From CAWKMN01 sp963850765 (GTDB lineage: Bacteria > Chloroflexota > Anaerolineae > Aggregatilineales > Aggregatilineaceae), in NCBI GenBank assembly GCA_963850765.1, contig CAWKMN010000010.1:248001-312000 (forward strand): a DNA stretch of 64,000 nt, given 5' to 3'. The notes beneath the pieces were generated by a model. That model was not told the DNA's origin and did no database searches. It worked only from the letters and a program-made list of their open reading frames with translations. Made by a program: the position numbers and the translations under genes. Positions 20,106-28,586 of the stretch are shown one piece after another (position 1 is the stretch's first letter; each line of letters begins with the position of its first letter).

Positions 20106-20513
20106 ATGCCCATGTATCCTGTATATCCTGTGCCGGGCCAGTGCCCGGTATGCGGCGGCTCGATGGTCGTTACCCGTCTGAAGTGCCCGGACTGCGAAAC
20201 GAACATCGAAGGCCGTTTTGCCCTGGGGCGGCTGGCGCTGCTCTCGCCGGAACAACTGGAATTTGTCGAAGTCTTTTTGCGCTGCGATGGCAAGATCAAA
20301 CGGGTGGAGGACGAGCTGGGCGTGTCCTATCCGACCGTGCGCAGCCGCATGAACGAAATTATCACCACCATGGGTTACGACCTGCCGGGCAGCGAACCGG
20401 CGGAACTCTCGTCTGAGGCGCGGCGGCGCGTGCTGGATGATCTGGCCGCCGGGCGCATCAGCCCCAAAGCCGCGATGGAAGTATTGCAGGGCGATTTGTC
20501 CGACGAAAACTGA
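20106..20513 (+). CDS. DUF2089-family zinc-finger/HTH regulator
   Basis: This 135-residue protein has an N-terminal zinc ribbon (CPVCGG...CPDC at residues 13-30). A helix-turn-helix follows (LSPEQLEFVEVFLRCDGKIK, then VSYPTVRSRM), and a C-terminal SHOCT-like helix pair (LDDLAAGRISPKAAMEVL). This is the DUF2089 architecture, usually encoded next to SHOCT-like/DUF4097 genes, as it is here. It is probably a sigma-like or autoregulatory DNA-binding protein of the cluster. The start has a TGAGGTG ribosome binding site. Confidence 0.85.
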   Translation: MPMYPVYPVPGQCPVCGGSMVVTRLKCPDCETNIEGRFALGRLALLSPEQLEFVEVFLRCDGKIKRVEDELGVSYPTVRSRMNEIITTMGYDLPGSEPAELSSEARRRVLDDLAAGRISPKAAMEVLQGDLSDEN

Positions 20514-20529
20514 AGCGGAGAAACTGACC

Positions 20530-20958
20530 ATGGCCACACGTAAGCAAATTCTGGAAATGCTTTCAGCCGGTGAGATCAATGTGAATCGTGCCACCGAACT
20601 GCTGAACCAGGCGCGCGAATCCGCCCCGGAGGAGGAGATGCCCCTGCCCCCGGTCCCGCCGGCTCCACCCCCAGCACCCACGGCGTCAACCCCGCCGGCT
20701 GGGCCGCGCGTGGAGGGCCGCCGCTGGCTGCATATCCACGTCAGCGATCTGTCGAGCGGCAAATCGCGCGTGCGTGTCAACGTGCCGTTGGGGCTGGTCA
20801 GCTTTGGCCTCAAAGTCGGCGCGCGCTTCACGGATGAGATGGATGCCGATATGATCCGTGGGGTGATGGACGCCCTGCACGATGACGAGCTTACCGGGAC
20901 GCTGGTCGAAGTCGAGGACATTGAAGACGACGAGCGCGTTCACATTTTCATTGACTAG
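20530..20958 (+). CDS. SHOCT-like domain protein
   Basis: This 142-residue protein has an N-terminal SHOCT-like helix pair (KQILEMLSAGEINVNRATELL). A Pro-rich linker at residues 40-60 leads to a C-terminal alpha/beta domain (RWLHIHVSDLSSGKSRVRVN, then GARFTDEMDADMI). The gene at 23681 is a clear paralogue with the same layout. It lies 16 bp after DUF2089 and 26 bp before the DUF4097 gene, so an operon is likely. The function is unknown. Confidence 0.75.
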   Translation: MATRKQILEMLSAGEINVNRATELLNQARESAPEEEMPLPPVPPAPPPAPTASTPPAGPRVEGRRWLHIHVSDLSSGKSRVRVNVPLGLVSFGLKVGARFTDEMDADMIRGVMDALHDDELTGTLVEVEDIEDDERVHIFID

Positions 20959-20984
20959 CCGGCGAACGGAGGAGAGACAGCACC

Positions 20985-22130
20985 ATGCCAGCAGCACGGA
21001 TTGAATACAACGACGTCGATGTCCCAGTGGTGATCCAAGCCGTTGGCGGCGACCTGCGCCTGCGCGGACGGCCCGGCAGCCGGTTGACGGTGGATGGTGA
21101 CGAACCCCAGGCCCACCAGATCGGGGAAAATCAGCCCTACGTGGTCCGCTGCGGCGGCGACGCGCGCATCACCGTGCCGGAAGGAGTCCATGTCAGCATC
21201 CAAAATATCGGCGGCGACGCCAAGATCACGGACCTGACCGGCCCGGTGGACCTGAAAAATGTCGGCGGCGATCTGGTGCTGCGCGGTGTGCAGGATGTCC
21301 AGATCAAGCGCGTTGGCGGCGATCTGCGGATCAAGCGCGCCGAAGGTAACGTCACGATTGAATCGGTCGGGGCCGATGCGACCATCCGCGAGATCGACGG
21401 CGCACTGTGGATCGCGGCGGTAGGCGCGGATCTCTACGTGCGGAACGTCGCGGAAGGCTGCGTGGCCGAACAGGTTGGCTCCGACCTGGTGCTGAGCCTG
21501 GATTTTCTGCCGGGCCACGACTACCGTTTTGGGGCAGGCAGTGATATTCTGTGCCGTGTCGAAGCCGATGCGAATGTGCGCTTTATCCTGCCCCTGAGTG
21601 CTGGCGTTCAGCTCGATGTGCCGGCCAGCACCTCCGAGGAAGACGATCACCAGATCGTCACGCTGGGCGAGGGCAGCGCCACCGTCCACATTCACCAGGC
21701 TGAATCGCTGCGGCTGGTCGGCGAAGAAGAAGATTACATGCTGTCGCTGGGCGTGCAGATCGAAGAGGAACTCGACGCGCGTATGTCTGGTCTTGAGGGA
21801 AAACTCACCGCGCACCTCGCCGGGCTGGACGAGCGCATCCAGGCCAAAGCTGAAGCGTTCGCCTCTCAGGCCGAGCGGCTGGCCCGCCGCGCCGAGCGAG
21901 AAGCCGAACGCGCGACTGAACAGGTCCGGCGCAGACTGGAACGCCAGCCCTTTAAGACCAAGCGTGATTCTGGCCCCCGCCGCATGAAATTCGTCATGGG
22001 CGAGGGCGGACCAGGTCGCCGGTCGGACCCGGTTTCGGAGCAGGAGCGGCTGATGATCCTGCAAATGGTCCGCGACAACAAGATCAGCATTGAGGAAGCT
22101 GAGCGCCTGCTGTCGGCATTGGATTCGTGA
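20985..22130 (+). CDS. DUF4097-family beta-helix-like protein
   Basis: This 381-residue soluble protein contains repeated beta strands reading NIGGDAKITDL, NVGGDLVLRGV and RVGGDLRIKRA at about 12-20 residue spacing. That is the right-handed beta-helix-like DUF4097 pattern. A coiled coil (residues about 275-325, SQAERLARRAEREAERATEQ) and a C-terminal SHOCT-like helix pair (ILQMVRDNKISIEEAERLL) follow. No signal peptide is present, so it is probably cytoplasmic. It is the third gene of the DUF2089 operon. Confidence 0.8.
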   Translation: MPAARIEYNDVDVPVVIQAVGGDLRLRGRPGSRLTVDGDEPQAHQIGENQPYVVRCGGDARITVPEGVHVSIQNIGGDAKITDLTGPVDLKNVGGDLVLRGVQDVQIKRVGGDLRIKRAEGNVTIESVGADATIREIDGALWIAAVGADLYVRNVAEGCVAEQVGSDLVLSLDFLPGHDYRFGAGSDILCRVEADANVRFILPLSAGVQLDVPASTSEEDDHQIVTLGEGSATVHIHQAESLRLVGEEEDYMLSLGVQIEEELDARMSGLEGKLTAHLAGLDERIQAKAEAFASQAERLARRAEREAERATEQVRRRLERQPFKTKRDSGPRRMKFVMGEGGPGRRSDPVSEQERLMILQMVRDNKISIEEAERLLSALDS

Positions 22131-22160
22131 CACGCCGTCTGAGCACCGAGTGAAGGACAC

Positions 22161-22415
22161 ATGACGATGTTCGATTTCAACACCGAGGTTGAGCATATCA
22201 AAGCGCGCTGCGAGGACATCCGGCGCGAAAGTGAACAACGATCTCTGATCGAATCGACGTCTTCTGAACCATCCACCCCGTTTTACGCGGGTGCGCTGGT
22301 CAGCGTGGGGAAAATCCTGGTCGAGGTTGGCTCCCGGCTGCAAGCACAGTATGCTTATAGTGAGGAGCAAGGCAGCGCGCGCTCGGCCCTGGATACGGGC
22401 GCAGCCGCGTCGTGA
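22161..22415 (+). CDS. Small protein of unknown function
   Basis: This 84-residue predicted helical protein begins MTMFDFNTEVEHIKARCEDI, after a weak GAAGGACAC ribosome binding site. It has no cysteine-based motif and no membrane segment. It follows the DUF4097 gene by 30 bp in the same orientation and may belong to that operon. Confidence 0.5.
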   Translation: MTMFDFNTEVEHIKARCEDIRRESEQRSLIESTSSEPSTPFYAGALVSVGKILVEVGSRLQAQYAYSEEQGSARSALDTGAAAS

Positions 22416-22424
22416 TGCTAGAAT

Positions 22425-22625
22425 GTGTCGTAGGGGCGGTAACCGTCGTCACCCGGATGAGCCCCTCCCCCGGCCCCCTCCCCACTGGGTGGAGAGGGGA
22501 AAAGCGCGCCGTCAAGTCCCTCTCCACCTCGTGGGGAGGGATTTAGGGAGGGGCCAACCCGCCAACAGGCGCTTAAGTTGACACCTATAGGGCGAGACGG
22601 TGGGTTAGCCCCTACAAGTTCGTTA
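22425..22625. repeat. GTAGGGGC and CCCTCTCC/GGAGAGGG palindromic repeats
   Basis: Members of both intergenic repeat families stand side by side here: CCCCTCCC-GTGGAGAGGGG and TATAGGGCG...GCCCCTACA. No gene is seen. Confidence 0.6.
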
Positions 22626-22670
22626 CTCGGGTTTTCAGGCATGGAGCCCTAACAGAAATCAGGCGAACGA

Positions 22671-23678
22671 ATGGCCGCAGCAGGACTGCTCTCTACACGA
22701 GCCCATCTGGCGGGCGTGTACCCATTCCAACCCCGGCGCGATCTGGCCGCTGCCGCCGATCTGATCGAAGCGAGTTTTGCGTCCTCGCTCGACGCGGCAG
22801 GTCGATCCGCCATTCAGGAGATGCGGCTGCTCAGCCGGACCGGGCCGCTGCTGTGGCTGATCGCCCGGCTGAACCATGCGATGCCCCTGATGCGCGGTTT
22901 CGTATGGTACGAGCAGGGCCGGCTGGTGGGCAACGTATCTCTTGCTCCCGCCGGGCATGATCGTGGGTGGATCGTGGCGAACGTGGCCGTGTACCCGGAA
23001 TTTCGGCGGCAGGGTATCGCGCGCCAGATGATGCAGGCCGCGCTGGCCTGGGTGGATAAGCGGAATACGTTCGCCATCCTGCAGGTGGATGCCGATAACC
23101 GCGGCGCGCAGGCCCTGTACGAGAGCCTGGGCTTTGAGGCTCAACGGGCGTTCGCTCGCTGGCGGCGTCCTGGCTATCTGCGCCCGCCGGATGCCATGCC
23201 TGACCGACCCGCGATCCGGCATGCAACGGGGTACGACGCACCCCTGCTGGCCGATCTGGCGGGGCAGGTGCGCCCCGATGATCAGGGAGGTATGGGCTGG
23301 CTGCGCCCCAATCGCCGCGCCGATTTTCAGCCGTCGGGCCGCGCGTCGCTCCAATTCGCCCTGAGCGGCCAGCGCGCGGACTGTTGGGTGATCCCCGGCA
23401 CACGCGGCGATATCCAGGCGGCGCTGCGGATCGAGAACCGGATGGGCTCGCTGACCACGCTCTTTGATCTGTTGGTCCATCCCGATCAGCAGGGCCGGCT
23501 CGAAGCCCCACTCGTCAACTTCGCGCTGCGCGAGGTCGTCGGGCGGCGGACGCCGCTCGTCACCGAACATCCGGCAGATGACCCCGCAGCGTGTGAGGTG
23601 TTGCAGCAGAACTATTTTCGGGAGGAGCGCACGCTGGTGCATATGCTCCGGCCCCGCCAGCAGGAAAGGAAAGTCTGA
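22671..23678 (+). CDS. Double GNAT-fold N-acetyltransferase
   Basis: This 335-residue protein has a first GNAT domain with the acetyl-CoA loop VAVYPEFRRQGIARQMM (residues about 105-121) and the closing ALYESLGFEAQRAF. A second, weaker GNAT half (residues about 180-320) lacks a clear pyrophosphate-binding loop and may be structural. The acetyl acceptor is unknown. It is followed 2 bp later by the SHOCT-like gene, so the two are probably coupled. Confidence 0.8.
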   Translation: MAAAGLLSTRAHLAGVYPFQPRRDLAAAADLIEASFASSLDAAGRSAIQEMRLLSRTGPLLWLIARLNHAMPLMRGFVWYEQGRLVGNVSLAPAGHDRGWIVANVAVYPEFRRQGIARQMMQAALAWVDKRNTFAILQVDADNRGAQALYESLGFEAQRAFARWRRPGYLRPPDAMPDRPAIRHATGYDAPLLADLAGQVRPDDQGGMGWLRPNRRADFQPSGRASLQFALSGQRADCWVIPGTRGDIQAALRIENRMGSLTTLFDLLVHPDQQGRLEAPLVNFALREVVGRRTPLVTEHPADDPAACEVLQQNYFREERTLVHMLRPRQQERKV

Positions 23679-23680
23679 CC

Positions 23681-24070
23681 ATGACCACCGCCGACGAACG
23701 CATGCGCATTCTCCAGATGATCCAGGCGGGCAAGATCACAGCGGAAGAGGGCGCGAAACTGCTCGAAGCGCTGAGCAGCCGCAGCAAAAGACCCCCTGCC
23801 CCGCCGCCGCCACCCCGCCCGCCGGGGCGTGATACGCGTCTGCTGCGCGTGCGAATTACCGACCTGCATACGGGCAAAACAAAGGTGAATGTCAACATTC
23901 CGATGAGCCTGGTCAATGTCGGGGTGCGGCTCGGCGCGCGATTTATGCCGGCCAACGCCGGGGTGGATTATGACGAGATCATGGCCGCGATCAACGCCGG
24001 GTTCAGCGGCAAGATCGCGGATGTGGAAGACGCCGAAAGCGGCGAGCACGTCGAGGTGTGGGTGGAGTAA
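23681..24070 (+). CDS. SHOCT-like domain protein (paralogue of 20530 gene)
   Basis: This 129-residue protein begins RMRILQMIQAGKITAEEGAKLL, a SHOCT-like helix pair. A Pro-rich linker and the same alpha/beta domain as the gene at 20530 follow (LLRVRITDLHTGKTKVNVN, then GARFMPANAG). The duplication suggests two subunits or homologous partners of one regulatory system. It is the last gene before a strong terminator at 24396-24427. Confidence 0.75.
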   Translation: MTTADERMRILQMIQAGKITAEEGAKLLEALSSRSKRPPAPPPPPRPPGRDTRLLRVRITDLHTGKTKVNVNIPMSLVNVGVRLGARFMPANAGVDYDEIMAAINAGFSGKIADVEDAESGEHVEVWVE

Positions 24071-24074
24071 AAGC

Positions 24075-24395
24075 GATTAGCCGTTAGCGATTAGCCATTA
24101 GCTTGACCTCACCCCCGGCGTGACGTCCCCTTCGGGGCTGCACGCTTCCCCCTCTCGACTAAGGCAGTTGAGCGGAAAGCGTTTACGGACACGTCGTCCC
24201 TCCCCCACGGCCGTGGAGAGGGGGAGACACTCGTCTGGTTGCAGACGCAGTTCAAGTCCTCTCTCCGTTTACGGGGAGGGAGGGCCAGGGCCCCGACAGG
24301 GGTAAACCAAGGGTTGCCCCAACAAAGAACGCAATTCAAATCCTTGACCCAAACGTGTCAGTCCCATCATCCACGTACGGGGAGGGGTTCCTGTA
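24075..24395. repeat. Intergenic repeat cluster
   Basis: GATTAGCC/GTTAGCG mini-repeats (24073-24104) are followed by several CCTCACCCCC, CCCTCTCG and GGAGAGGGGG units. No coding sequence is supported. Confidence 0.6.
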
Positions 24396-24427
24396 CAGAC
24401 TGCCCAGGTTGGCGGTCTGTTTTTTTG
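24396..24427 (+). terminator. Rho-independent terminator
   Basis: CAGACTGCC pairs with GGCGGTCTG across CAGGTT, followed by TTTTTTT. It ends transcription of the DUF4097/GNAT/SHOCT cluster before the EamA gene. Confidence 0.8.
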
Positions 24428-24496
24428 CCGCGCGAACGTTATACTTGGCGGTCGGTCGGAAATATTCCCCCTGCATTATGCCGGAGAGTTTCAAAC

Positions 24497-25405
24497 GTGG
24501 ATGCATCCTTCGGAGAACTGGCAGGACTGCTCACCTCATTTTGCTGGAGTTTCACGTCGATCTTCTTCACGATGTCCGGGCGGCTGGTCGGATCGGCCGT
24601 TGTCAACCGGACACGCCTTGTCTTCGCGCTGATCATGATCGCTACCGTGCACTGGATCACCCAGGGCGAGCCGCTGCCGCTCGACGCGGATCTCTCGCGC
24701 TGGGGCTGGATGGCGCTGTCGGGCGTGATCGGGTTCGTGCTGGGGGATGCGTTTCTGTTCCAGGCGTTTGTCCTGATCGGCCCGCGCCTCTCGATGCTGA
24801 TTATGGCACTGAATCCGGTCATGGGTGCCGTGATGGCGTGGGTGCTGCTCGGTGAGTCGCTGGACGGGACGGAACTGCTCGGCATGGCCCTGGCGATCGG
24901 CGGCGTGGTGTGGGTAGTCGCCGATCGCACGTATGGCAAGACCCTGCCGGATGCCGCTCCGCGCATCTATCTGATCGGCATTCTGTGCGCGCTCGGTGGG
25001 GCGCTGGGACAAGCTGGCGGGTATATCGCGTCTAAGCAGGGGCTGGAAGGCGATTTTTCGGCGCTGTCGGGCAATCTGATGCGGCTCCTGGCCGCGACCA
25101 GCCTGATCTGGCTGTGGACGCTGGCGAATCGCGGCGTGCTGAACGGCTTTCAACGGCTGCGTGAACAGCCGCAAGCGCTGCGGTTTATCCTGGGCGGGGC
25201 GGTGGCCGGGCCGTTTATCGGCGTCTGGCTCTCGCTGATCGCCGTGCAGCACGCCAAGATCGGCATTGCATCCACCCTGACCAGCCTCACGCCGATCATG
25301 CTGATCCCGCTGAGCCGGGTGGTGTTTAAGGAGCCGATCACCTGGCGGAGCATCTTTGGGACCCTGCTGGCGATGACCGGCACGGCGATTCTGTTCCTGG
25401 CGTAG
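24497..25405 (+). CDS. EamA/DMT-superfamily transporter
   Basis: This protein of about 302 residues has ten predicted membrane helices in two homologous EamA repeats (GVIGFVLGDAFLFQAFVLIG in the first, IAVQHAKIGIASTLTSLTPI in the second). That is the drug/metabolite transporter layout. A GTG start at 24497 is chosen because it begins right before the first helix (SFGELAGLLTSFCWSFTSIF). A TATACT -10 lies at about 24441. The exported substrate cannot be told from sequence. Confidence 0.85.
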   Translation: MDASFGELAGLLTSFCWSFTSIFFTMSGRLVGSAVVNRTRLVFALIMIATVHWITQGEPLPLDADLSRWGWMALSGVIGFVLGDAFLFQAFVLIGPRLSMLIMALNPVMGAVMAWVLLGESLDGTELLGMALAIGGVVWVVADRTYGKTLPDAAPRIYLIGILCALGGALGQAGGYIASKQGLEGDFSALSGNLMRLLAATSLIWLWTLANRGVLNGFQRLREQPQALRFILGGAVAGPFIGVWLSLIAVQHAKIGIASTLTSLTPIMLIPLSRVVFKEPITWRSIFGTLLAMTGTAILFLA

Positions 25406-25442
25406 TGCGGCAGATCCTGCGCCCGTGAATGCAAATTGAGCC

Positions 25443-25470
25443 TTGACTCGCCCTGAGCGTCATGTATAAT
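25443..25470 (+). promoter_or_regulatory. Promoter of tRNA-fMet
   Basis: TTGACT at 25443-25448, 16 nt, TATAAT at 25465-25470. The tRNA begins 12 nt later. Confidence 0.75.
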
Positions 25471-25481
25471 GAACCCTACAT

Positions 25482-25553
25482 TGCGGGGTAGAGCAGTGGC
25501 AGCTCGTCGGGCTCATAACCCGGAGGTCGCAGGTTCGAATCCTGTCCCCGCTA
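25482..25553 (+). tRNA. Initiator tRNA-fMet (CAT)
   Basis: A 72-nt cloverleaf with acceptor TGCGGGG/CCCCGCT and an unpaired first position (T1:T72). The D stem GAGC/GCTC has the A11:U24 pair. The anticodon stem ends in GGG/CCC around CTCATAA, and the T arm is GCAGG-TTCGAAT-CCTGT. The 1:72 mismatch, three GC pairs and A11:U24 are bacterial initiator hallmarks. CCA is not encoded. Confidence 0.93.
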
Positions 25554-25563
25554 TCGAACAACA

Positions 25564-25595
25564 AACCCCTGGCCGTGTCTGGTCAGGGGTTTTTG
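25564..25595 (+). terminator. Terminator after tRNA-fMet
   Basis: AACCCCTG and CAGGGGTT pair around a 12-nt loop, followed by TTTTT. Confidence 0.85.
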
Positions 25596-25631
25596 ATTCG
25601 GCGCGTTCCTGCAATCCTCCCCAGCGCTATT

Positions 25632-25649
25632 TTAGCACATACGTTCTAA
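25632..25649. promoter_or_regulatory. SOS/LexA-like box 1 upstream of imuA copy 1
   Basis: TTAGCACATACGTTCTAA is an imperfect 18-bp palindrome. Its complement contains GAACGTATGTGCTAA, the same GAAC-N4-GTGCTA core as in front of the Toprim-CHC2 gene. The layout resembles Gram-positive-type LexA boxes (GAAC-N4-GTTC). It lies 158 bp before the imuA start. Confidence 0.6.
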
Positions 25650-25742
25650 TTCCGCTGTACAAATCAGCATTTTGAACGCAAAAGCAATCGAACCTTAACG
25701 GCTTTGTAACCCCTCGCCGCTTTCCGAATAGAAAATTAGTTC

Positions 25743-25773
25743 TATAATGAAGCAGCTAGCACAAACGTTCGTT
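25743..25773 (+). promoter_or_regulatory. imuA copy 1 promoter with overlapping SOS-like operator
   Basis: TATAAT at 25743-25748 is followed by CTAGCACAAACGTTCGTT at 25756-25773. The complement of this reads GAACGTTTGTGCTAG, again GAAC-N4-GTGCTA. The operator would cover the start of transcription. Sequence from 25673 to the ATG is nearly the same in front of imuA copy 2. Confidence 0.65.
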
Positions 25774-25789
25774 ATCCATTGAGCCGCTC

Positions 25790-26530
25790 ATGACCAACGA
25801 CGCGCGTTTTACCGAGGTTATAGCCGCCATCCAGCAGCAGTGGGGAGCCCAGGCGCTGCGCCGTCTCGCCCAGGTCACGACGACACACCGACGGCATCTC
25901 GACGGGTTATGCCGCGCTGGACCGGCTGACCGGGCGGGCGGGGATTCCGCGCGGCGTGCTGACCTGCCTATCTGGGCGGCTGACATCGGGCATGACGACG
26001 CTGGCGCTCGACGTGCTGGCTCAAGGTCAGGCGGAAGGCGAAGTCACCATCTACATCGACGCGGACCGCACGCTGGACCCTGCTTATGTTGTTAAGCGCG
26101 GTATCCAGTTGGACCGGCTGCTGGTCGTCTGGCCGCATCCGCGCGAGTTGGGACTGGCAATTGCGCGTGATATTGTCGCCGGGCAGGGGGCGGGCGTGGT
26201 CGTGTTCGACCTGGGACAGGCGAGTCCCAGTGTACCGCCACAGCCGGGAGTCGCGCGGGCGCTGCGCGCGCTGCTGCTGGCCCTGCCCCGGTCGGCGTAT
26301 GCGCTGGTCTGTCTGTCGTCGGCATCGGAGCGCTGAATACGGAGGTCGTGTCGCGCGCCGGCATCCATCTGCGGGTGGAGCGGCAGCGCTGGCTTCAGCA
26401 GGATGGGCGGGTAGAGGGGTATGAGGTGCAAGTCACGGCGCTGAAGAATAAGTTCGCGCCGCCGGACCAGACCGCAACGTTTACGGTGTCGCCTCACCGA
26501 CAGGCAAGGGCCTGCTATAAGGCAGGGGCC
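25790..26530 (+). CDS. imuA: ImuA-like RecA-fold protein, frameshifted (cassette 1)
   Basis: ImuA is the RecA/SulA-like partner of the ImuB-DnaE2 translesion machinery. This copy matches the intact copy at 54700 closely, but has an extra base near 25875 and a missing base near 26330. Its tail runs in frame into imuB because no stop remains between them. RecA-like features include TSGMTTLALDVLAQGQ in place of Walker A, with Met where RecA has the essential Lys, and VTIYIDADRTLDPAYV. It is the first gene of cassette 1, right behind the SOS-like operator. Confidence 0.8.
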
Positions 26531-27801
26531 ATGATAACCTGTCTCCGGCTGCCGCACTTTGCCGCCCATCTCGAAACCCGCGCGCACCCGGAACTTCAGG
26601 GGCAGCCGGTGGTGCTGGTCGATAAGGTCCAGCATCCGCCGCAGGTCTACGGTGTATCAGCCGAAGCCGCGCAAGCGGGGATACGCCCCGGCATGCCGCT
26701 CGCTCAGGCGCAGGCCGCTGTGATACCCTGCGCATCCACCCGGCCACCCCTGCTCGCTACCGTGAATCGTTCGAATCCCTGCTGGAAGCGCTGACCGTCT
26801 TCACGCCGCAGGTGGAAGACGGAAGAGGGGGTCGAACTGCGCGCCGATGCCCGCCGGGGACCGCCCACCTCGTTTTTGCAGCTTGGCGCAGTTTGACGAT
26901 TTTCCCACCCCGACCGGCTATCTCGACCTGGGCAAGCTCAAGCCGGATGCCGCGCAGGTTATGGCGCAGCAGATTGACCGACTGGTGCGCGACAGGTGGG
27001 ACTGCCGCCCAAGCTCGGCATGGCGAGCGGCAAGTTCACCGCGCGCGTGGCGGGGACGGCGGTCAACGCGGGCGAACTCATCCTGGTGCCATCCGGTCAG
27101 GAAGCATCGTTTCTGGCCGAATTCACCGCCGCCCTGCTGCCGGTGGATGGCGAGACCTGCGCCAGTTGGACCTGCTCGGCCTGTACACGCTCGGACAGGT
27201 GGCCGGTCTGCCGGTGTCCGCGCTGCTGGACCGCTTCGGCAAGCAGGGGCGGACCATGCACCGGCTGGCGAATGGGCGCGATACCCGCCCGGTGGGGACC
27301 TACCAGCCGCCCATCGTCGCACGGGCGCAGCGCCGTTGGGATAATCCGCTGGCGGATTGGGCGCGGCTCGATGTGCTGCTGAGTGACATGGTGAGCGAAG
27401 CCGCTGCCCGGCTGCTCGACCAGAACCAGACGATCCGGCACCTGACGCTGCGCCTGACGCAGGAAGATGGCGCAGTGCTTGAGCGGGAGATGGTCCTGCG
27501 CCAGCCGAGCGCTAACCTCCGACATATCATCACGACTGCCAGCGAGATGGGCCGCTCGCTGCCCGTATCCGGCGGCATTGTCGAAGCGGAACTGGTCCTG
27601 AGCGACATCGCGCCCGCCGTACCCAAGCAGTTGAGCCTGTTCGAGCGTGACGCCGTGCCGCAGGAACAGCTCAGCGCGGTGCTGCACGACCTCGTCGCCC
27701 GCTATGGCGGCGAGTATTTTTACTGGCTGTGTGCCGCCGACCTGGAAGCGCGCCTGCCCGAACGGCGCTTCCGGTGGGAGCAAGCGGGGCCGGAGCAATG
27801 A
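26531..27801 (+). CDS. imuB: ImuB-like inactive Y-family polymerase, frameshifted (cassette 1)
   Basis: ImuB is a catalytically dead Y-family polymerase that links DnaE2 to the beta clamp. It begins MITCLRLPHFAAHLETR, so the catalytic DxD block of true Y polymerases is absent; the later SIDE motif is also missing. The little-finger region is present. QLSLF, a beta-clamp-binding motif, lies at 27628-27642. About five frameshifts occur (near 26712, 26821, 26884, 26995 and 27158) compared with copy 2. The stop TGA overlaps the next start in ATGA. The density of errors could be decay or poor consensus. Confidence 0.8.
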
Positions 27802-28052
27802 CGCATTTCTGGCCGGAAGGGGAGCCGGTGGAAGTGGACGCGGACAGCCTGTGGACGCCGCTCCGCCTGACGTGGCAGGGCAGCACGCACGCCGTCGAGT
27901 GCATCACCGAGCGCTGGCGGGTAGATGAGGAGTGGTGGCGCGGGCGCATCTGGCGCGAGTATTTCACGCTCACCACTGCGACGGGCCTGCTGCTGGAGGT
28001 ATTCCACGACCTGACGGCAGATAGGTGGTATGTCCAGCGGGTGTATGATTGA
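27798..28052 (+). CDS. DUF6504-like small protein (cassette 1)
   Basis: This 84-residue protein contains RWRVDEEWWRGRIWREYF and the C-terminal DLTADRWYVQRVYD. This matches my recollection of the DUF6504 family, found beside imuB in other bacteria. Its start ATG overlaps the imuB stop by ATGA, so translation is coupled. It is probably an accessory of the ImuB/DnaE2 complex; the biochemical role is unknown. The copy at 56734 is nearly identical in protein sequence apart from a frameshift. Confidence 0.75.
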   Translation: MTHFWPEGEPVEVDADSLWTPLRLTWQGSTHAVECITERWRVDEEWWRGRIWREYFTLTTATGLLLEVFHDLTADRWYVQRVYD

Positions 28053-28070
28053 TTTCGAAGGGAGATGAAA

Positions 28071-28580
28071 ATGAGCCACTTCGATGGATTCTTCGCGTGT
28101 GATTTGAAGCCAGACGTACCGCAGCAGGTTATTGACAGCCTGAAATATCTGACACGCGATGAAGAATATGAGTTTACGGACATTCCGGACCACCGATTTT
28201 TCGAGACTGTAGGATGGAACGACTTTCTGCGGCCTGAAGCAACTGCTGTAGGAGAAGTTTGGACCTGCGCACCAGGGTTGACAGCACGCGAATTCAAAAA
28301 GAAAACGAGGTTCGGCCCCAATAATACGACCAGCGAATACTACACCTTGAGTTTCAGGCGGACGATGCATGACGATGTGCAGTTTAACATTCACTGGTGG
28401 GATTTTCTGGACTGGATAGCGCCCTACAGTGATACTACAGGCTATGTGGGTTACTACCGAGAAAAATATTCACTCCATCCGGACCTGATTTACTTCAAGA
28501 ATGGGCGACTATTCTGGGTGAGCGTGGAAGGAATTCCTCAAGGATTTGAGGGGGCGAACTGGGATGACCCATTGGAGTGA
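28071..28580 (+). CDS. Unknown protein in the cassette 1 slot
   Basis: This 169-residue soluble protein starts MSHFDGFFACDLKPDVPQQV behind GGGAG. It is rich in Trp, Tyr and Phe (for example HWWDFLDWIAPY) and has a lower GC content than its neighbours. I do not recognise the family. It sits between the DUF6504-like gene and dnaE2. In cassette 2 the same place holds an unrelated SnoaL-like gene, so this one looks inserted. An immunity- or antitoxin-like function is possible but not shown. Confidence 0.6.
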   Translation: MSHFDGFFACDLKPDVPQQVIDSLKYLTRDEEYEFTDIPDHRFFETVGWNDFLRPEATAVGEVWTCAPGLTAREFKKKTRFGPNNTTSEYYTLSFRRTMHDDVQFNIHWWDFLDWIAPYSDTTGYVGYYREKYSLHPDLIYFKNGRLFWVSVEGIPQGFEGANWDDPLE

Positions 28581-28586
28581 ATATTT

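Noticed and set aside
26092..26635. Open frames on the minus strand over imuA
   Set aside because: Mirrored shadows of imuA; the same shadows appear antisense to cassette 2.
28065..28070. ATG 28065 as start of the cassette 1 slot gene
   Set aside because: It would touch the GGAG ribosome binding site directly. ATG 28071 gives normal spacing.
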